A stretch of 64,000 nt of DNA from Dehalococcoidia bacterium UBA2158. GTDB taxonomy: Bacteria; Chloroflexota; Dehalococcoidia; Lucifugimonadales; UBA3495. The stretch spans positions 5,583 through 69,582 of the forward strand of contig DCWQ01000021.1 of NCBI GenBank assembly GCA_002328185.1, in the 5' to 3' direction. Both the position numbers and the translations under genes were made by a program. Under the pieces are notes generated by a model that was given only the letters and a program-made list of their open reading frames with translations, did no database searches and was not told the DNA's origin. Numbering within the stretch: position 1 is the stretch's first letter; each line of letters starts with the position of its first letter. Positions 17,010-26,511 of the stretch are shown here, piece after piece.

Positions 17010-20000
17010 TGGTCCTATTTCCGAGATTGAGGCCGAACTGGCGAAGTTGCCCCCGGCAGTTCTTGAGGCCTATTACGAGGCCAACGACACCGTAAAAGAG
17101 TCCTTCGGCGAAGAGGAGATCGGTCTCTGGGCCAAAGAAGGCCTGACCATTGGCACCCAGACGGTGCGCTCCTGGGAGTCGGCGATCGAGTATTATCGTG
17201 TCAGCCCTGAGGTCAGCAAGTTTCTGTCCTTCCCGTCGTTCATGCAGTGGGCGCGTTGCGGCACTTACTTGGCACAAGACTCCCCCACGCTGGCAGTGTC
17301 TTTCTTCAAGTCCAGTGTTTCAATAGTCCCCAACCTGCGTCCCCAGTACATCCCCCGCTGGGCTGGCCTGGGCCGCAGTCTTTACAAGGGCACCTGGAAG
17401 TCCAGCACCCTTGCCGCCAAGTTCTTTGAGGTCAGCCCGGACCTGGTTCGGAACCTGCCCTTCTGGGACGTGGAAGTCTTCGCTTCATTGATCGAAGCCC
17501 TGTCATATAAGTCATACGACGTTGCCGGAGAGTGCTTAGTGCTCGGCCGTGACGTTCTGCCTGCCATGGGCCGGGAACGGGAGCCATTCTTGGCCATGTC
17601 CCGCGCACTCATAGACACCAGTTGGCGTGAGGTCAAGACCTGCCTGGAGTTGGTTCCCAGAGCCCTCCAACAGGTGGACGAGAGCCAGACCGGCCGCTTC
17701 CTGAAGCTGGGCGAACGCCTGGCCAAGGTCGGCCTCCGCAACACGTCCAAGTTCTTGTCCGACGGCACTCAGGCCCTCAGCAAGGTGCCCCAGGGCTCCC
17801 AGGGCTACATACTGGATCTCTGCGACGCTCTGGTGGTGATCACACCGGACGCGGTTCCGCCCTTTCTGAAGAGCCTTGACGACGTCCTGAACCGCATCAC
17901 AGTCAGCCAGCTGGATACCTGGTTCCAGCACGGGGCCAAACTACTGCAAGAGAACCCTGAAAGCGGCATAGCTTTCTTCAAGATAGAGTCCAACACGTCC
18001 GAATCGATGTTGGAGACTTTGTCGTCTAGCCTGGAACTGGAGCGGGTAAAGAGCATCCTGCGTCTGTATTGCCGAGCACTGGCCGGCACTGGTCTGGAGA
18101 TATTCGACACCGGAGAGTTGATCCAACGAAACATCGGCTGGGTGGACGAAGACTCGGCGTCGACCGACGGCACCAAGATATTCCTGCCACCGGTGGTGGA
18201 CCACTACCCCAACAAGCAGGACAACTTCTCCTGGTTCAAGGTCGTCTCGACCCACCAGGTGGCCCACCTTGAGTTCGGCAGCTTCGGGTACGAATTTGAG
18301 AAGGACGCCACCCTGTTCGAAGACCGCCGCCATGAGATGGAAAAATTAGCCATCGAACGCAAAGACGCAGAGCGGGCCGCTGCCAAAGAACAGTACGAGA
18401 TGGCCGCCCGGCTTCTGACCTCGGGCGCCGAGGGCGACGTTGATATGTCGCCGATGTACGAAGACCCCAACGACATGGGTAGCATGCGGACCTTCACCGA
18501 CATCGGCCGGTTCTTGGATATATTCGAGAATGGCCGCTTGGGCTTCGACATCTTCACAGTCCTGGAAGACTGCCGGTTGGACTACCGCATCAAGGTGGAA
18601 TATCCGGGCATCCGGTCAGCCTCTTCTCGCGTCCAGAACGAGACGCTGGGAAAACGGCCCAGGATCGAAGATATGCCGTTGCAGCAAGGCCTAGTGGAAT
18701 TGCTGATCCACATGAGCTTGGACCAGTTCCAAGACTTGCCCGTGGCCCTGGAGTACAAAGAAGCCGGAGAGATGCTCTCCACTATCCTCCATCAGCTACG
18801 CACCGCCGAAGCCAACGTGGAAGACACCGCAGAGGCCACTCTCAGGGCCTACGAGGTTATCTCCCGCGTGCCCAACGAGCAGGAAGAAGAAGACCAGTTC
18901 GAAGAGCAGGACCTGGAAGAACCGGGTGACTTCTCGGAGGAGGACTTCCAGTCCCTGGTCGATCAGTTACAGGCCGGGATGGACGCCGCTTCAGACGGCG
19001 GCGACGGCGAGTCTTACGAGTCCCCCGACCCGGTGGACTACCGTGGCGACTTCAAGCCTGAGATGGTCCAGCTAATGACCAAGCTGCAAGCCGACAGCGG
19101 CGAACAGGGCGAGGCCCAGCCCATGACCCAGGAGATGCTGGAGCAACTGCTCCAGGACAGCCCTGAGTTGGAGCTGGACGCCGAGCAGGGCGAAGTGGAT
19201 AGCAACATGAGCATGTTCGCCCAGAACATCATGAAAGAAGCCGGCGCCCCGCCGCCCAATTCCCAGCCTGGAGAGGGCTACGGCCCGCTACTGCACGACG
19301 ACGACAGCGGCGGCGAGTTGGAGGCTCGGGAGCCTGAGACCTACGTCTATGACGAATGGGATTTCAGGGCCAACGATTACAAACCGCGCTGGTGCATCGT
19401 CAAAGAGAAAACAGTAGAAGAGGGCGACATCACCTTCTACCAGGAATCACTGAAAACTTATAATGCGCTGTCCAATCACATCCGCCGCCAGTTCGAGCTG
19501 ATCATGCCCGAGAGCATGCGCAAGACGTACAGGTTGCAAGATGGCGAAGACCTGGATCTCAATGCGTCCCTGGAAGCGTGGATTGACCTGAAGATGGACA
19601 TACCGCCCGACGAGAAGATCTACTGGCACCGGAACCGGAACCGCCGGGAAGTGGCCGTGGTCTTCCTACTGGACATGAGCGCCTCCACCGCTGAAGCCAT
19701 CGACGAAGGCCGCCAGACGGTTGACGACCGTGACGCCCCGGACGACCCGGTGGAGTACATGGTCTGGCTGCGCCGCCGCCGCGAGGGCCTGGTGCGCCGC
19801 AACTACAAGCGGATCATCGACCTTGAGAAAGAGGGCACCACCCTCTTGATCAACGCCTTGGAGTCCATCGGCGACACCTACGGAATCTACGGTTTCTCCG
19901 GCTATGGCCGGGAGAACGTGGAGTTCTACGTCATCAAAGACATCAATGAAGGCTTCAGCGACAAGGTTAAGCGGAGGATCGACAAGGTCACCCCGCTACA

Positions 20001-20340
20001 TGCCACACGCATGGGCGCCGCCATCCGGCACGCCGCAACCAAGCTGGAGAACCAGGACGCCAAGACCAAGATCATGTTCCTGATCAGCGACGGTCGTCCC
20101 CAGGATCGGGGCTACAGCCGCGAGGGCGTGGAGAAGGAATACGCCGTCCATGACACGCACATGGCGCTGGTGGAAGCCAAGCGCAAGGACATCATCCCGT
20201 TCTGTCTCACCGTGGACAAGGCGGGCCACGATTACCTAAAGAGCATGTGCGGAGATATGGGCTACGAAGTCCTTGCCGACATCTGGTCTCTGCCGGAAAG
20301 GCTGCCAATGCTATATAGGCAGCTCACCGCCGTCAGGTAA
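17002..20340 (+). CDS. NorD/CbbO-like von Willebrand factor A protein
   Basis: Large partner protein for a MoxR ATPase. The N-terminal 480 residues look helical and repetitive (alpha-solenoid-like, ARAL/LGERL segments). A Glu-rich central stretch follows (EEEDQFEEQDLEEPG, EGDVDMSP), and the C-terminal about 250 residues form a VWA domain with the MIDAS motif FLLDMSASTAE and the later LISDGRPQD. The TTG at 17002 is preferred because GAGGG lies 8 bases upstream and gives an 8-base overlap with the NUDIX gene; an ATG at 16972 without a site would add 10 residues. Family role: metal-cofactor insertion or activation of an enzyme; client unknown. Confidence 0.9.
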   Translation: MTSGPISEIEAELAKLPPAVLEAYYEANDTVKESFGEEEIGLWAKEGLTIGTQTVRSWESAIEYYRVSPEVSKFLSFPSFMQWARCGTYLAQDSPTLAVSFFKSSVSIVPNLRPQYIPRWAGLGRSLYKGTWKSSTLAAKFFEVSPDLVRNLPFWDVEVFASLIEALSYKSYDVAGECLVLGRDVLPAMGREREPFLAMSRALIDTSWREVKTCLELVPRALQQVDESQTGRFLKLGERLAKVGLRNTSKFLSDGTQALSKVPQGSQGYILDLCDALVVITPDAVPPFLKSLDDVLNRITVSQLDTWFQHGAKLLQENPESGIAFFKIESNTSESMLETLSSSLELERVKSILRLYCRALAGTGLEIFDTGELIQRNIGWVDEDSASTDGTKIFLPPVVDHYPNKQDNFSWFKVVSTHQVAHLEFGSFGYEFEKDATLFEDRRHEMEKLAIERKDAERAAAKEQYEMAARLLTSGAEGDVDMSPMYEDPNDMGSMRTFTDIGRFLDIFENGRLGFDIFTVLEDCRLDYRIKVEYPGIRSASSRVQNETLGKRPRIEDMPLQQGLVELLIHMSLDQFQDLPVALEYKEAGEMLSTILHQLRTAEANVEDTAEATLRAYEVISRVPNEQEEEDQFEEQDLEEPGDFSEEDFQSLVDQLQAGMDAASDGGDGESYESPDPVDYRGDFKPEMVQLMTKLQADSGEQGEAQPMTQEMLEQLLQDSPELELDAEQGEVDSNMSMFAQNIMKEAGAPPPNSQPGEGYGPLLHDDDSGGELEAREPETYVYDEWDFRANDYKPRWCIVKEKTVEEGDITFYQESLKTYNALSNHIRRQFELIMPESMRKTYRLQDGEDLDLNASLEAWIDLKMDIPPDEKIYWHRNRNRREVAVVFLLDMSASTAEAIDEGRQTVDDRDAPDDPVEYMVWLRRRREGLVRRNYKRIIDLEKEGTTLLINALESIGDTYGIYGFSGYGRENVEFYVIKDINEGFSDKVKRRIDKVTPLHATRMGAAIRHAATKLENQDAKTKIMFLISDGRPQDRGYSREGVEKEYAVHDTHMALVEAKRKDIIPFCLTVDKAGHDYLKSMCGDMGYEVLADIWSLPERLPMLYRQLTAVR

Positions 20341-20364
20341 CCAGCCAAGCAACATGTCAATGGA

Positions 20365-20402
20365 AAAGAGGGCCGACCCGATCGATCGGGTCGGCCCTCT
20401 TT
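20365..20402 (+). terminator. Terminator of the coaE-MoxR-NUDIX-VWA row
   Basis: A perfect 38-base palindrome, AAAGAGGGCCGACCCGATC and its mirror, 24 bases after the VWA stop and followed by TTTCT. It is self-complementary and forms a very stable hairpin, so intrinsic termination is likely. Confidence 0.8.
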
Positions 20403-20470
20403 CTACAATATCTGCCCAGGCGTATCATGGGCTTGATAATGAGATTGAATAATAACCAAGGAGAGTTTCC

Positions 20471-21535
20471 ATGGATGTTGGAATGATGATGATCTTCTCG
20501 AGCTACGGCTGGGAAGGAGGGTCGGACGGCCAGATGTGGGAGGAGGAATTGCGCCTGGCGGAGATGGCCGCTGATTCTGGGTTTGATTGCCTGTGGTCCG
20601 CGGAACACCATTTCAACGACTACTCGTTCGTGCCAGACAATCTCCACCTGATGACCCACCTTGCGGCCAAGCATCCGAACATCGATGTGGGGACCGCCGC
20701 CGTGATCCTACCCTGGCATGACCCGCTACGCGTCGCCGAGGACGCCGCCGTTCTTGACTTGCTGAGCAATGGCCGGCTTCGGCTCGGGTTTGGGCGTGGT
20801 TTGGCCCGGCGCGAATTCGAAACCTTCGGCATAAACATGGACGAGTCCAGAGAGCGGTTCGACGAGGCTGCACCGATGATCGTAGAGGCCCTTAAGACAG
20901 GGTTTATGGAAGGCGACGGGACCTACTACAAGCAACCCCGCACGGAGATCCGGCCCCGGCCGCAGCACTCCTTCGACGGCCGTATCTACGCCGTGGCGTC
21001 CAGCGAAGAGTCCGTTCTCTCCGCGGCCAAGCTGGGAGCGCATGTCGTGATGTTCGCGGACCGGCCCTGGGAGATGCGGCTACCGGGGATCGATCGTGTT
21101 CGTTCGTTGCACCGTGAATTTCACGGCACAGAGGCGCCGGACGTGATGTTGACCGAGTTTGTCATCTGCGGCACCGATCTTGCCCAGACCGAGCAGGAAG
21201 CGCGCCAGTATCAAGGAAAATTCGTCGAGAGCAATTTCTACCACTATGAATTTCTCGGCGACCATTTCAGATCGGTGAAGGGTTACGACTCCTACCAACA
21301 GAAGGCCGAGATAGCGCGCTCCGCTGGTATGGACGGGGCCGTCGACGGCTTCATGAAGGCGGCGAGTTGGGGCACGCCAGACAAGATTCTGAGGGGTCTT
21401 GAGGAGCGCCGGGACTTGATAGGCAACTTCGAGTGGAACGTCTCTTTCCGGTTTGGCGGAACGCCTTACGACGTGGCCGAACGGAGCCTGAAGCTGTTCG
21501 CCAAAGAGGTATTGCCGGTCTTAAAGTCCTGGTAG
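20471..21535 (+). CDS. LLM-class flavin-dependent oxidoreductase
   Basis: Luciferase-like monooxygenase fold (TIM barrel binding FMN or F420). The N-terminus MDVGMMMIFSSYGWEGG and the motif WSAEHHFNDYSFVPDN (about residue 45) match the bacterial luciferase-type subfamily, followed by GTAAVILPWHDPLRVAEDAAVLD and the gly-rich GRLRLGFGRG. Length (354) is normal. AAGGAGAG precedes the ATG at good spacing. It stands alone between two terminated units, so no neighbour indicates the substrate; members oxidise alkanes, sulfonates, nitroalkanes or long-chain aldehydes. Confidence 0.88.
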   Translation: MDVGMMMIFSSYGWEGGSDGQMWEEELRLAEMAADSGFDCLWSAEHHFNDYSFVPDNLHLMTHLAAKHPNIDVGTAAVILPWHDPLRVAEDAAVLDLLSNGRLRLGFGRGLARREFETFGINMDESRERFDEAAPMIVEALKTGFMEGDGTYYKQPRTEIRPRPQHSFDGRIYAVASSEESVLSAAKLGAHVVMFADRPWEMRLPGIDRVRSLHREFHGTEAPDVMLTEFVICGTDLAQTEQEARQYQGKFVESNFYHYEFLGDHFRSVKGYDSYQQKAEIARSAGMDGAVDGFMKAASWGTPDKILRGLEERRDLIGNFEWNVSFRFGGTPYDVAERSLKLFAKEVLPVLKSW

Positions 21536-21555
21536 CTAACCGGCTGAGATGACTC

Positions 21556-22788
21556 TTAACGGGTCTCTTCTACCAACCGGCGCAGTTCTATCAGCGCTTG
21601 GTTGGGCACCCGGCGCTTGATCGTCACCCGCCGGGGCGGTAGGCGCATCTCCATCTCACGGGTCTTTTTGCCGTCGGTGACGGTAATGTAGGCGAGCCCC
21701 AGGGGTTTCCCCTCGAATTCGCCGGGCCCGGGAACTCCGGTCACAGCGACCCCAAGGTCGGCGTTGAATCTCTGGCGCACCGACTCAGCCATGGCGTTGG
21801 CCGTTTCCTGGCTCACCACCCCGTGTTTCTCCATGACCTCGGCGGGCACACCGCCGGCGCTCAGGGCAGTGCCGTCATAGGCAACCGTGCCCCCCTTGAA
21901 GTAGGTCAGGCTGTCGGGAATGTCGGTGATGCTGTTGGTCAGAGCGCCGCCGGTGCACATCTCGATGACGGCAACGGTCAGACCGTTCTCCAAAAGTGAC
22001 TGTCCGGCTGCCTGGGCGGGAGTGTCGTCATCGTAGCCCCAGATGTATTCGCCCAGCCGCTCGTGAATGGCCTCTTCCACAGGCACGATCATGACTTGGG
22101 CAGCCTGGCTGTCCTTGGCCCGTGCGATGACTCTGAGGTGGATGCCGTCGGCCTTGGAGTAGATGCCCAGATAGGGGTTTTCCACTCCGAAGAACTCAGA
22201 CACTATCTCGTCTACGGCGCCTTCAGACATGCCAAAGGTCTTAATGTTCCGAGTGATGGTCACTTCGTCTTCTATCAGTTCGGCCAGTTGCGGCTCCACC
22301 TGGTCTTCCCACATGGAGTGGTTCTCGGCGGGCGGGCCGGGCAAGCAGATGATGATCTTGCCGTCGCGTTCCGCCCACCAGCCTGGCGCGGTGCCGTTGG
22401 GGTTGGGCACGAACCTGGCCGAGGGGATCAGATTGGCCTGTTTGATGTTGTGTTGAGGCATGGGTCCGCCGCGCGCGGCGAAGTAACGCTCCAGATCGTC
22501 GACAACCTCTTGTTGAATGACCGGGGTCTCGCCGAAGGCCGCGGCGATGGCTTCACGGGTGAGGTCGTCCTGGGTGGGGCCTAGGCCGCCGGTGGTGAAG
22601 ATGATGTCGGAGCGTTCCATGCCCCGCTTGAAAGCTTCGGTTAGCCTGGCGAGGTCGTCGCCGATAATGGACACCCATCGCAGTTCTATGCCCAGGGCGG
22701 GTAACCGGCTGGCGATCCAGGAGGAATTGGTGTCGGTCAATTCCCCCATCAGCAGTTCAGTGCCGATGCCCATGATCTCTGCCTTCAA
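21556..22788 (-). CDS. cinA: CinA-family protein with a degenerate C-terminal domain
   Basis: The N-terminal MoeA/MocF-type domain is intact: EIMGIGTELLMGELTDTNSS and TTGGLGPTQDDLT; this half hydrolyses ADP-ribose or dinucleotides in studied members. The C-terminal domain belongs to the NMN deamidase (PncC) family but reads EMCTGG where the family has ESCTGG (Met277) and YDGTAL where it has YSNxxK (304-309), so the catalytic serine and lysine are missing and deamidation is doubtful. The TTG start at 22788 (LKAEIMGIG) has TTAGGAGAGAA directly upstream; a longer frame would run into the DUF4340 gene. Confidence 0.92.
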   Translation of the reverse strand: MKAEIMGIGTELLMGELTDTNSSWIASRLPALGIELRWVSIIGDDLARLTEAFKRGMERSDIIFTTGGLGPTQDDLTREAIAAAFGETPVIQQEVVDDLERYFAARGGPMPQHNIKQANLIPSARFVPNPNGTAPGWWAERDGKIIICLPGPPAENHSMWEDQVEPQLAELIEDEVTITRNIKTFGMSEGAVDEIVSEFFGVENPYLGIYSKADGIHLRVIARAKDSQAAQVMIVPVEEAIHERLGEYIWGYDDDTPAQAAGQSLLENGLTVAVIEMCTGGALTNSITDIPDSLTYFKGGTVAYDGTALSAGGVPAEVMEKHGVVSQETANAMAESVRQRFNADLGVAVTGVPGPGEFEGKPLGLAYITVTDGKKTREMEMRLPPRRVTIKRRVPNQALIELRRLVEETR

Positions 22789-22840
22789 ATTCTCTCCTAA
22801 ATGTGCCGGACTGGTTGCTCCGCCCAGTTCTTGAGGGGGG

Positions 22841-23818
22841 TTATTCCACCAGTATTGGGTCGGTGGCCAGGGCGATGATCGGGTCGATGCGGGAGGCAAG
22901 CACGCCGTAGAGGTTGGTGTCCTCGCTCATCAAGCTCCCTGTGATCACGTCTACGTAACGGAACTGTCCATCGGGGGTTAGGTCGCCGATGGACCACTCA
23001 ATTGTTGACTTGCCGCCGAGCCGGGGAATCACTACGACGGTGTCTGGTGGTTCCAGGCCGTAAAGGCCTGGGTTGTCTATGTTATGGGCGAATATCTGAT
23101 CCATCCTGGGGCTAAGCAGCGATTGTAGAGACTCGGCCCAGGGGCCGGGGTCGACGAGTTTCGGGTCTTCGCCGTCCAGGAACCACCTTCCAGTGCCGTC
23201 CTCAATGACATATCTGGTCGCAGCATCTTTGCCCCGGAAGAACTGGACCAGCAATATATCCCTGGGGTCGATCTGGTACAGGCGGCCCACTGGTGGATCG
23301 AAGGCCAGGCGGTTCACCACTTGGGCCCACTCAATGGGCACTGTGACGAGGGCGTCGTCGCCTACCAGCCGGGCGTATTGGTTCTCATTGTCGGGCGTGG
23401 GGACGCCTAAGTGAAATTCAACCGTATTCCCATATCGATCAAATACCGTCACCGCCGTCTCGGGCGGTTCAAGTCCGAATCCCGCGGCGTCGTCGATGGT
23501 ATCTAATAGGGGCCTGGTCACCCTAGGGCCGCTGAGTAGCAGCGGGGTGCCGCCCCACTTCTGTTGGAACACAGGGATGTCTGGGCTGACACCCGATTCG
23601 CCGGCGATGTACCAGTCCAGGCTGGCCAGGCTGCGGAAGTAAGCGATTTCTTCTCCCTGGTAGACCAGTTCCACCGCGATGATATCCCCTTCATCGATGC
23701 GGTATAGCCAGGGGTTCCCGTCTTTGATTTCGTTTGAGTCGGTGAATCTTAGGACCAAGAAGGTCCCTCCGAAGATCACCAGAACCACCACCAGTAGGAT
23801 TGAGAGTCGTAGATTCAT
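22841..23818 (-). CDS. DUF4340 domain-containing membrane protein
   Basis: An N-terminal membrane anchor (residues 5-25, LSILLVVVLVIFGGTFLVLRF) is followed by an extracytoplasmic DUF4340 region with repeated motifs such as GFGLEPPETAVTVFDRYG and YGLEPPDTVVVIPRLGG. The family is routinely found with GldG-like ABC components, as here (the GldG-like gene lies 86 bases upstream). It probably assists the ABC complex at the cell surface; no enzymatic motif is visible. It shares the transcript with the three ABC genes; the next gene on the strand is cinA. Confidence 0.88.
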   Translation of the reverse strand: MNLRLSILLVVVLVIFGGTFLVLRFTDSNEIKDGNPWLYRIDEGDIIAVELVYQGEEIAYFRSLASLDWYIAGESGVSPDIPVFQQKWGGTPLLLSGPRVTRPLLDTIDDAAGFGLEPPETAVTVFDRYGNTVEFHLGVPTPDNENQYARLVGDDALVTVPIEWAQVVNRLAFDPPVGRLYQIDPRDILLVQFFRGKDAATRYVIEDGTGRWFLDGEDPKLVDPGPWAESLQSLLSPRMDQIFAHNIDNPGLYGLEPPDTVVVIPRLGGKSTIEWSIGDLTPDGQFRYVDVITGSLMSEDTNLYGVLASRIDPIIALATDPILVE

Positions 23819-23904
23819 AGATCAGACCTGTGGGAAGAGTGGGCCTGGCCAGGCCCTATAGTCATGATATCCAGTTCAGAAGGGGATTTCAGAATAGGTG
23901 GGTT

Positions 23905-25794
23905 TTACCGGCGCACCCACCAAACCAGGGCGGCCATCAGACCCATGAGTCCTGGCAGGAAAAGCCAGGACGAGAACCTGACGAAATCATATTCATTGGC
24001 GTCTAGAAAGAATTCCCGGAAGCCAAACACCTTTGGACGGATGGAAACCAAGGAGAAGTCGCCGACCAAGAAGTTCGCTGAATTCAAGAACAGGTCCGAC
24101 CCGCTGCCCTGGTTATAAGAACTGTTGGAGAGAAAGTCGGAGTCACCGAAAACGATGATGTCCGAGATCTCGGACGGATCAGGCTGCGAGGCAGGCGGTT
24201 GGGATCCCATCTGTCCTACGGATCTGACCAAAACCGCGGGGACGAAGGGACCACGGCGATCGGAATCGACTCCTGCGTTAGTAATGGGGTCTGTGCGGTC
24301 AGGGTCCGTGATCAGGTAACTATTGGTTGAGGTCTCCGCCAAAGGGAGGATACCTAGTATCAAGTCATGGGGCATCAAGTTGATACTAGTGGCTCCCGCC
24401 ATGGAAACGTTCCTGAGCGGCTCCCCCTTGGGCGATATGATATCTAATGCCGGGTTATTCGGGTCGTCCGAATCGGGGAATCTTTGCAGGTTCAGGGTTT
24501 GGGGCAGCCCTGGCACCGAACTATCCACGTCCCGGATGTATCCGGTAGATATCATTAAGCCCCAATTGGCGAAGAAACTTTTGAAAGACACCGGTGAGTC
24601 TGGTTCCGCCAGAAAGATCATCCGTCCATGCTCCCGCCTGAGCGTTCCGTCGGGCCGGACCCCCTCCAAGTATTGGTCAAGGGCAAACTTGTGGGCTTCT
24701 GGCAGGCTCGAAGTTGGACCGGCTATGACCAATAAAGCGGCGTCGAGGGGCACTTCAACATCTTCTTCAGTGAGTCCCCAGTTCAGTTCTTGCACTTGAT
24801 AGTTATCGCTCTCCAGGCCCAAGCGTACCGCTGCGTAGCCGTCGGGAGTGCCTCCATCAATATCACGTTCACCGTGGCCGGAGAGGAAATAGATTAATTT
24901 CTTCTCGCTACCTGTTGCCACCAGAGTGCTGGTGACTAGGTCCTGTTCCAGTTCGGTGTAGTTGGCATCGGTGCGCCGCAGTACGTCGAACCTACTACTG
25001 CCCATGCCTTCGATCACTATTATCTCGGACACGAAACTAGTGGGCCTTGCGCCAAAGTACTTGCTGACTATCTCGGGTTTCAAGTCGGGGTCGACGACGC
25101 GGTAGGAGAACTTGCTTGTCCGGGAGTCGAATTCTTCGAGGGTGTTTAGTACCTTGTTGCGGCGGAGAACCAATTCGGACGAGTCTGTGTCTTTCTCATC
25201 CTTGTAAAAAGCGGTCGCCCGCACATCTTCGCTCAAAGTGCTGAGCACCTCTTTGGTGCGGTTGCCCAAGCTGAATTGGTTGGTCGCGGTGACATCCATG
25301 CGGCTGTTGTTCTCGAATGAGACAACGTTGGCAACAATCACGATACCCGTGAACGCGCCCACCAATATCAGAGTGTTGGCCCCGTAACGGCCTGTACGGC
25401 TGACGAAGGCGGCCAAAACGTTACTGAACAACACAGATCCGACGCCGCCCAGTAACAGACCTCCGATCGCGATGTCGATGTATCCGTAGAGGCGCATGGA
25501 ACTGACGAAAGCCACGATGACGATGCCGGTGACGAGGCCGACGATACCAGCGAGGATCAAGGGGCCACTGTAGGTGGCGACCAGTTCCAGGGCAGGTTCG
25601 AAGAAGCTGATCAGCGGCTGGGAGAGTTCCTCATCGGAGGTTTCTACCCGAGGCTGGGGCGTGCCTGCCTGGTCTACCGAATCGGAGGAAGGGCGTTTCG
25701 ACCCGCGTAGCCGGCGCCAATCCCTTGGCCGCTGGTTCTCCTGCTCCTCGCCGCCTGCTTCTTCGCCCGGTTCTTGGTTAGATGGGGTGGTCAT
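23905..25794 (-). CDS. GldG-like ABC-transporter-associated protein
   Basis: Membrane protein of about 629 residues with an N-terminal Pro/Glu-rich cytoplasmic segment, several N-terminal membrane spans (about residues 70-145, PLILAGIVGLVTGIVIVAFV, LLLGGVGSVLFSNVLAAFV), a long soluble region (VIEGMGSSRF, LIYFLSGHGERDI) and a C-terminal span (LFLPGLMGLMAALVWWV). This is the GldG/DUF4350-type architecture: N-terminal membrane part and periplasmic domain. The ATG at 25794 lies one base after the stop of the permease gene, so the two are tightly coupled. The transported substrate is unknown. Confidence 0.85.
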   Translation of the reverse strand: MTTPSNQEPGEEAGGEEQENQRPRDWRRLRGSKRPSSDSVDQAGTPQPRVETSDEELSQPLISFFEPALELVATYSGPLILAGIVGLVTGIVIVAFVSSMRLYGYIDIAIGGLLLGGVGSVLFSNVLAAFVSRTGRYGANTLILVGAFTGIVIVANVVSFENNSRMDVTATNQFSLGNRTKEVLSTLSEDVRATAFYKDEKDTDSSELVLRRNKVLNTLEEFDSRTSKFSYRVVDPDLKPEIVSKYFGARPTSFVSEIIVIEGMGSSRFDVLRRTDANYTELEQDLVTSTLVATGSEKKLIYFLSGHGERDIDGGTPDGYAAVRLGLESDNYQVQELNWGLTEEDVEVPLDAALLVIAGPTSSLPEAHKFALDQYLEGVRPDGTLRREHGRMIFLAEPDSPVSFKSFFANWGLMISTGYIRDVDSSVPGLPQTLNLQRFPDSDDPNNPALDIISPKGEPLRNVSMAGATSINLMPHDLILGILPLAETSTNSYLITDPDRTDPITNAGVDSDRRGPFVPAVLVRSVGQMGSQPPASQPDPSEISDIIVFGDSDFLSNSSYNQGSGSDLFLNSANFLVGDFSLVSIRPKVFGFREFFLDANEYDFVRFSSWLFLPGLMGLMAALVWWVRR

Positions 25795-25795
25795 T

Positions 25796-26509
25796 CTAGC
25801 GCCACCTGCGGGATTCAAGGGTCCGCATGGAAAGGAACAAGAAGAATACGACCACGCTTAGGAAGTAGACGATATTGGTGGTGTCGATGACGCCCCGTGA
25901 GAAGTCATCGAAATGGCCGCGAACGCCCATCTCACCGATGATCTCTCCGGCCAGACCGCTAACCGAACCGAAGGCACGGTCGGCGAAGAACAGGGCCAGC
26001 AATATGCCCATGGCAACCACTGCGGACACTATCTGGTTGTTGGACATCGTCGACGAGAGCAGTCCCACCGCCAGGGCGGCTGAGCCGTATAGGATGAATC
26101 CCAGATAACCGGCGTAGATGGGGCCCGGATCCGGGTCGGCGAAGACGAAGAGCAACCCGGCGTAGAAGAATGACAGAATCACCAATCCCAAGAAGAACGT
26201 CAGGCTGGCCACGTATTTGCCAACGATGATCTCCCAGTCCCGGACCGGCGAGGTCAATAGCAGCTCGATGGTGCCCAGCTTGCTCTCTTCGGCCAGCAGC
26301 CGCATGGTGAGGGCTGGGGCCAGCAGGATGAACATGACGATGGCGCCGTCAAAGAAGGGGACCATAGTCGCTTCCGGGAACGGGTCGCCCAAGTCTTGAG
26401 TGAAGAAGAAGCCGGTCAGCGCTAGAAAGATCAGTCCTACTATGTAGGCGGTAGGGCTGCTGAAGTAGATCTGGATCTCTTTCCAGGCCACAGCCTGTGC
26501 CGTCCGCAT
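25796..26509 (-). CDS. ABC transporter permease, GldF-like (ABC-2 type)
   Basis: About 237 residues with six predicted membrane spans, e.g. AYIVGLIFLALTGFFF, LTFFLGLVILSFFYAGLLFV and NIVYFLSVVVFFLFLSM. The motif LAEESKLGTIELLLTSPVRDWEIIVGK is the cytoplasmic coupling region of ABC-2/GldF permeases. It lies 2 bases after the ATPase gene and 1 base before the GldG-like gene, completing an A-F-G order. In Bacteroidota GldAFG is linked to gliding, but this three-gene set occurs in non-gliding bacteria too, so motility cannot be claimed. Confidence 0.9.
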   Translation of the reverse strand: MRTAQAVAWKEIQIYFSSPTAYIVGLIFLALTGFFFTQDLGDPFPEATMVPFFDGAIVMFILLAPALTMRLLAEESKLGTIELLLTSPVRDWEIIVGKYVASLTFFLGLVILSFFYAGLLFVFADPDPGPIYAGYLGFILYGSAALAVGLLSSTMSNNQIVSAVVAMGILLALFFADRAFGSVSGLAGEIIGEMGVRGHFDDFSRGVIDTTNIVYFLSVVVFFLFLSMRTLESRRWR

Positions 26510-26511
26510 CC

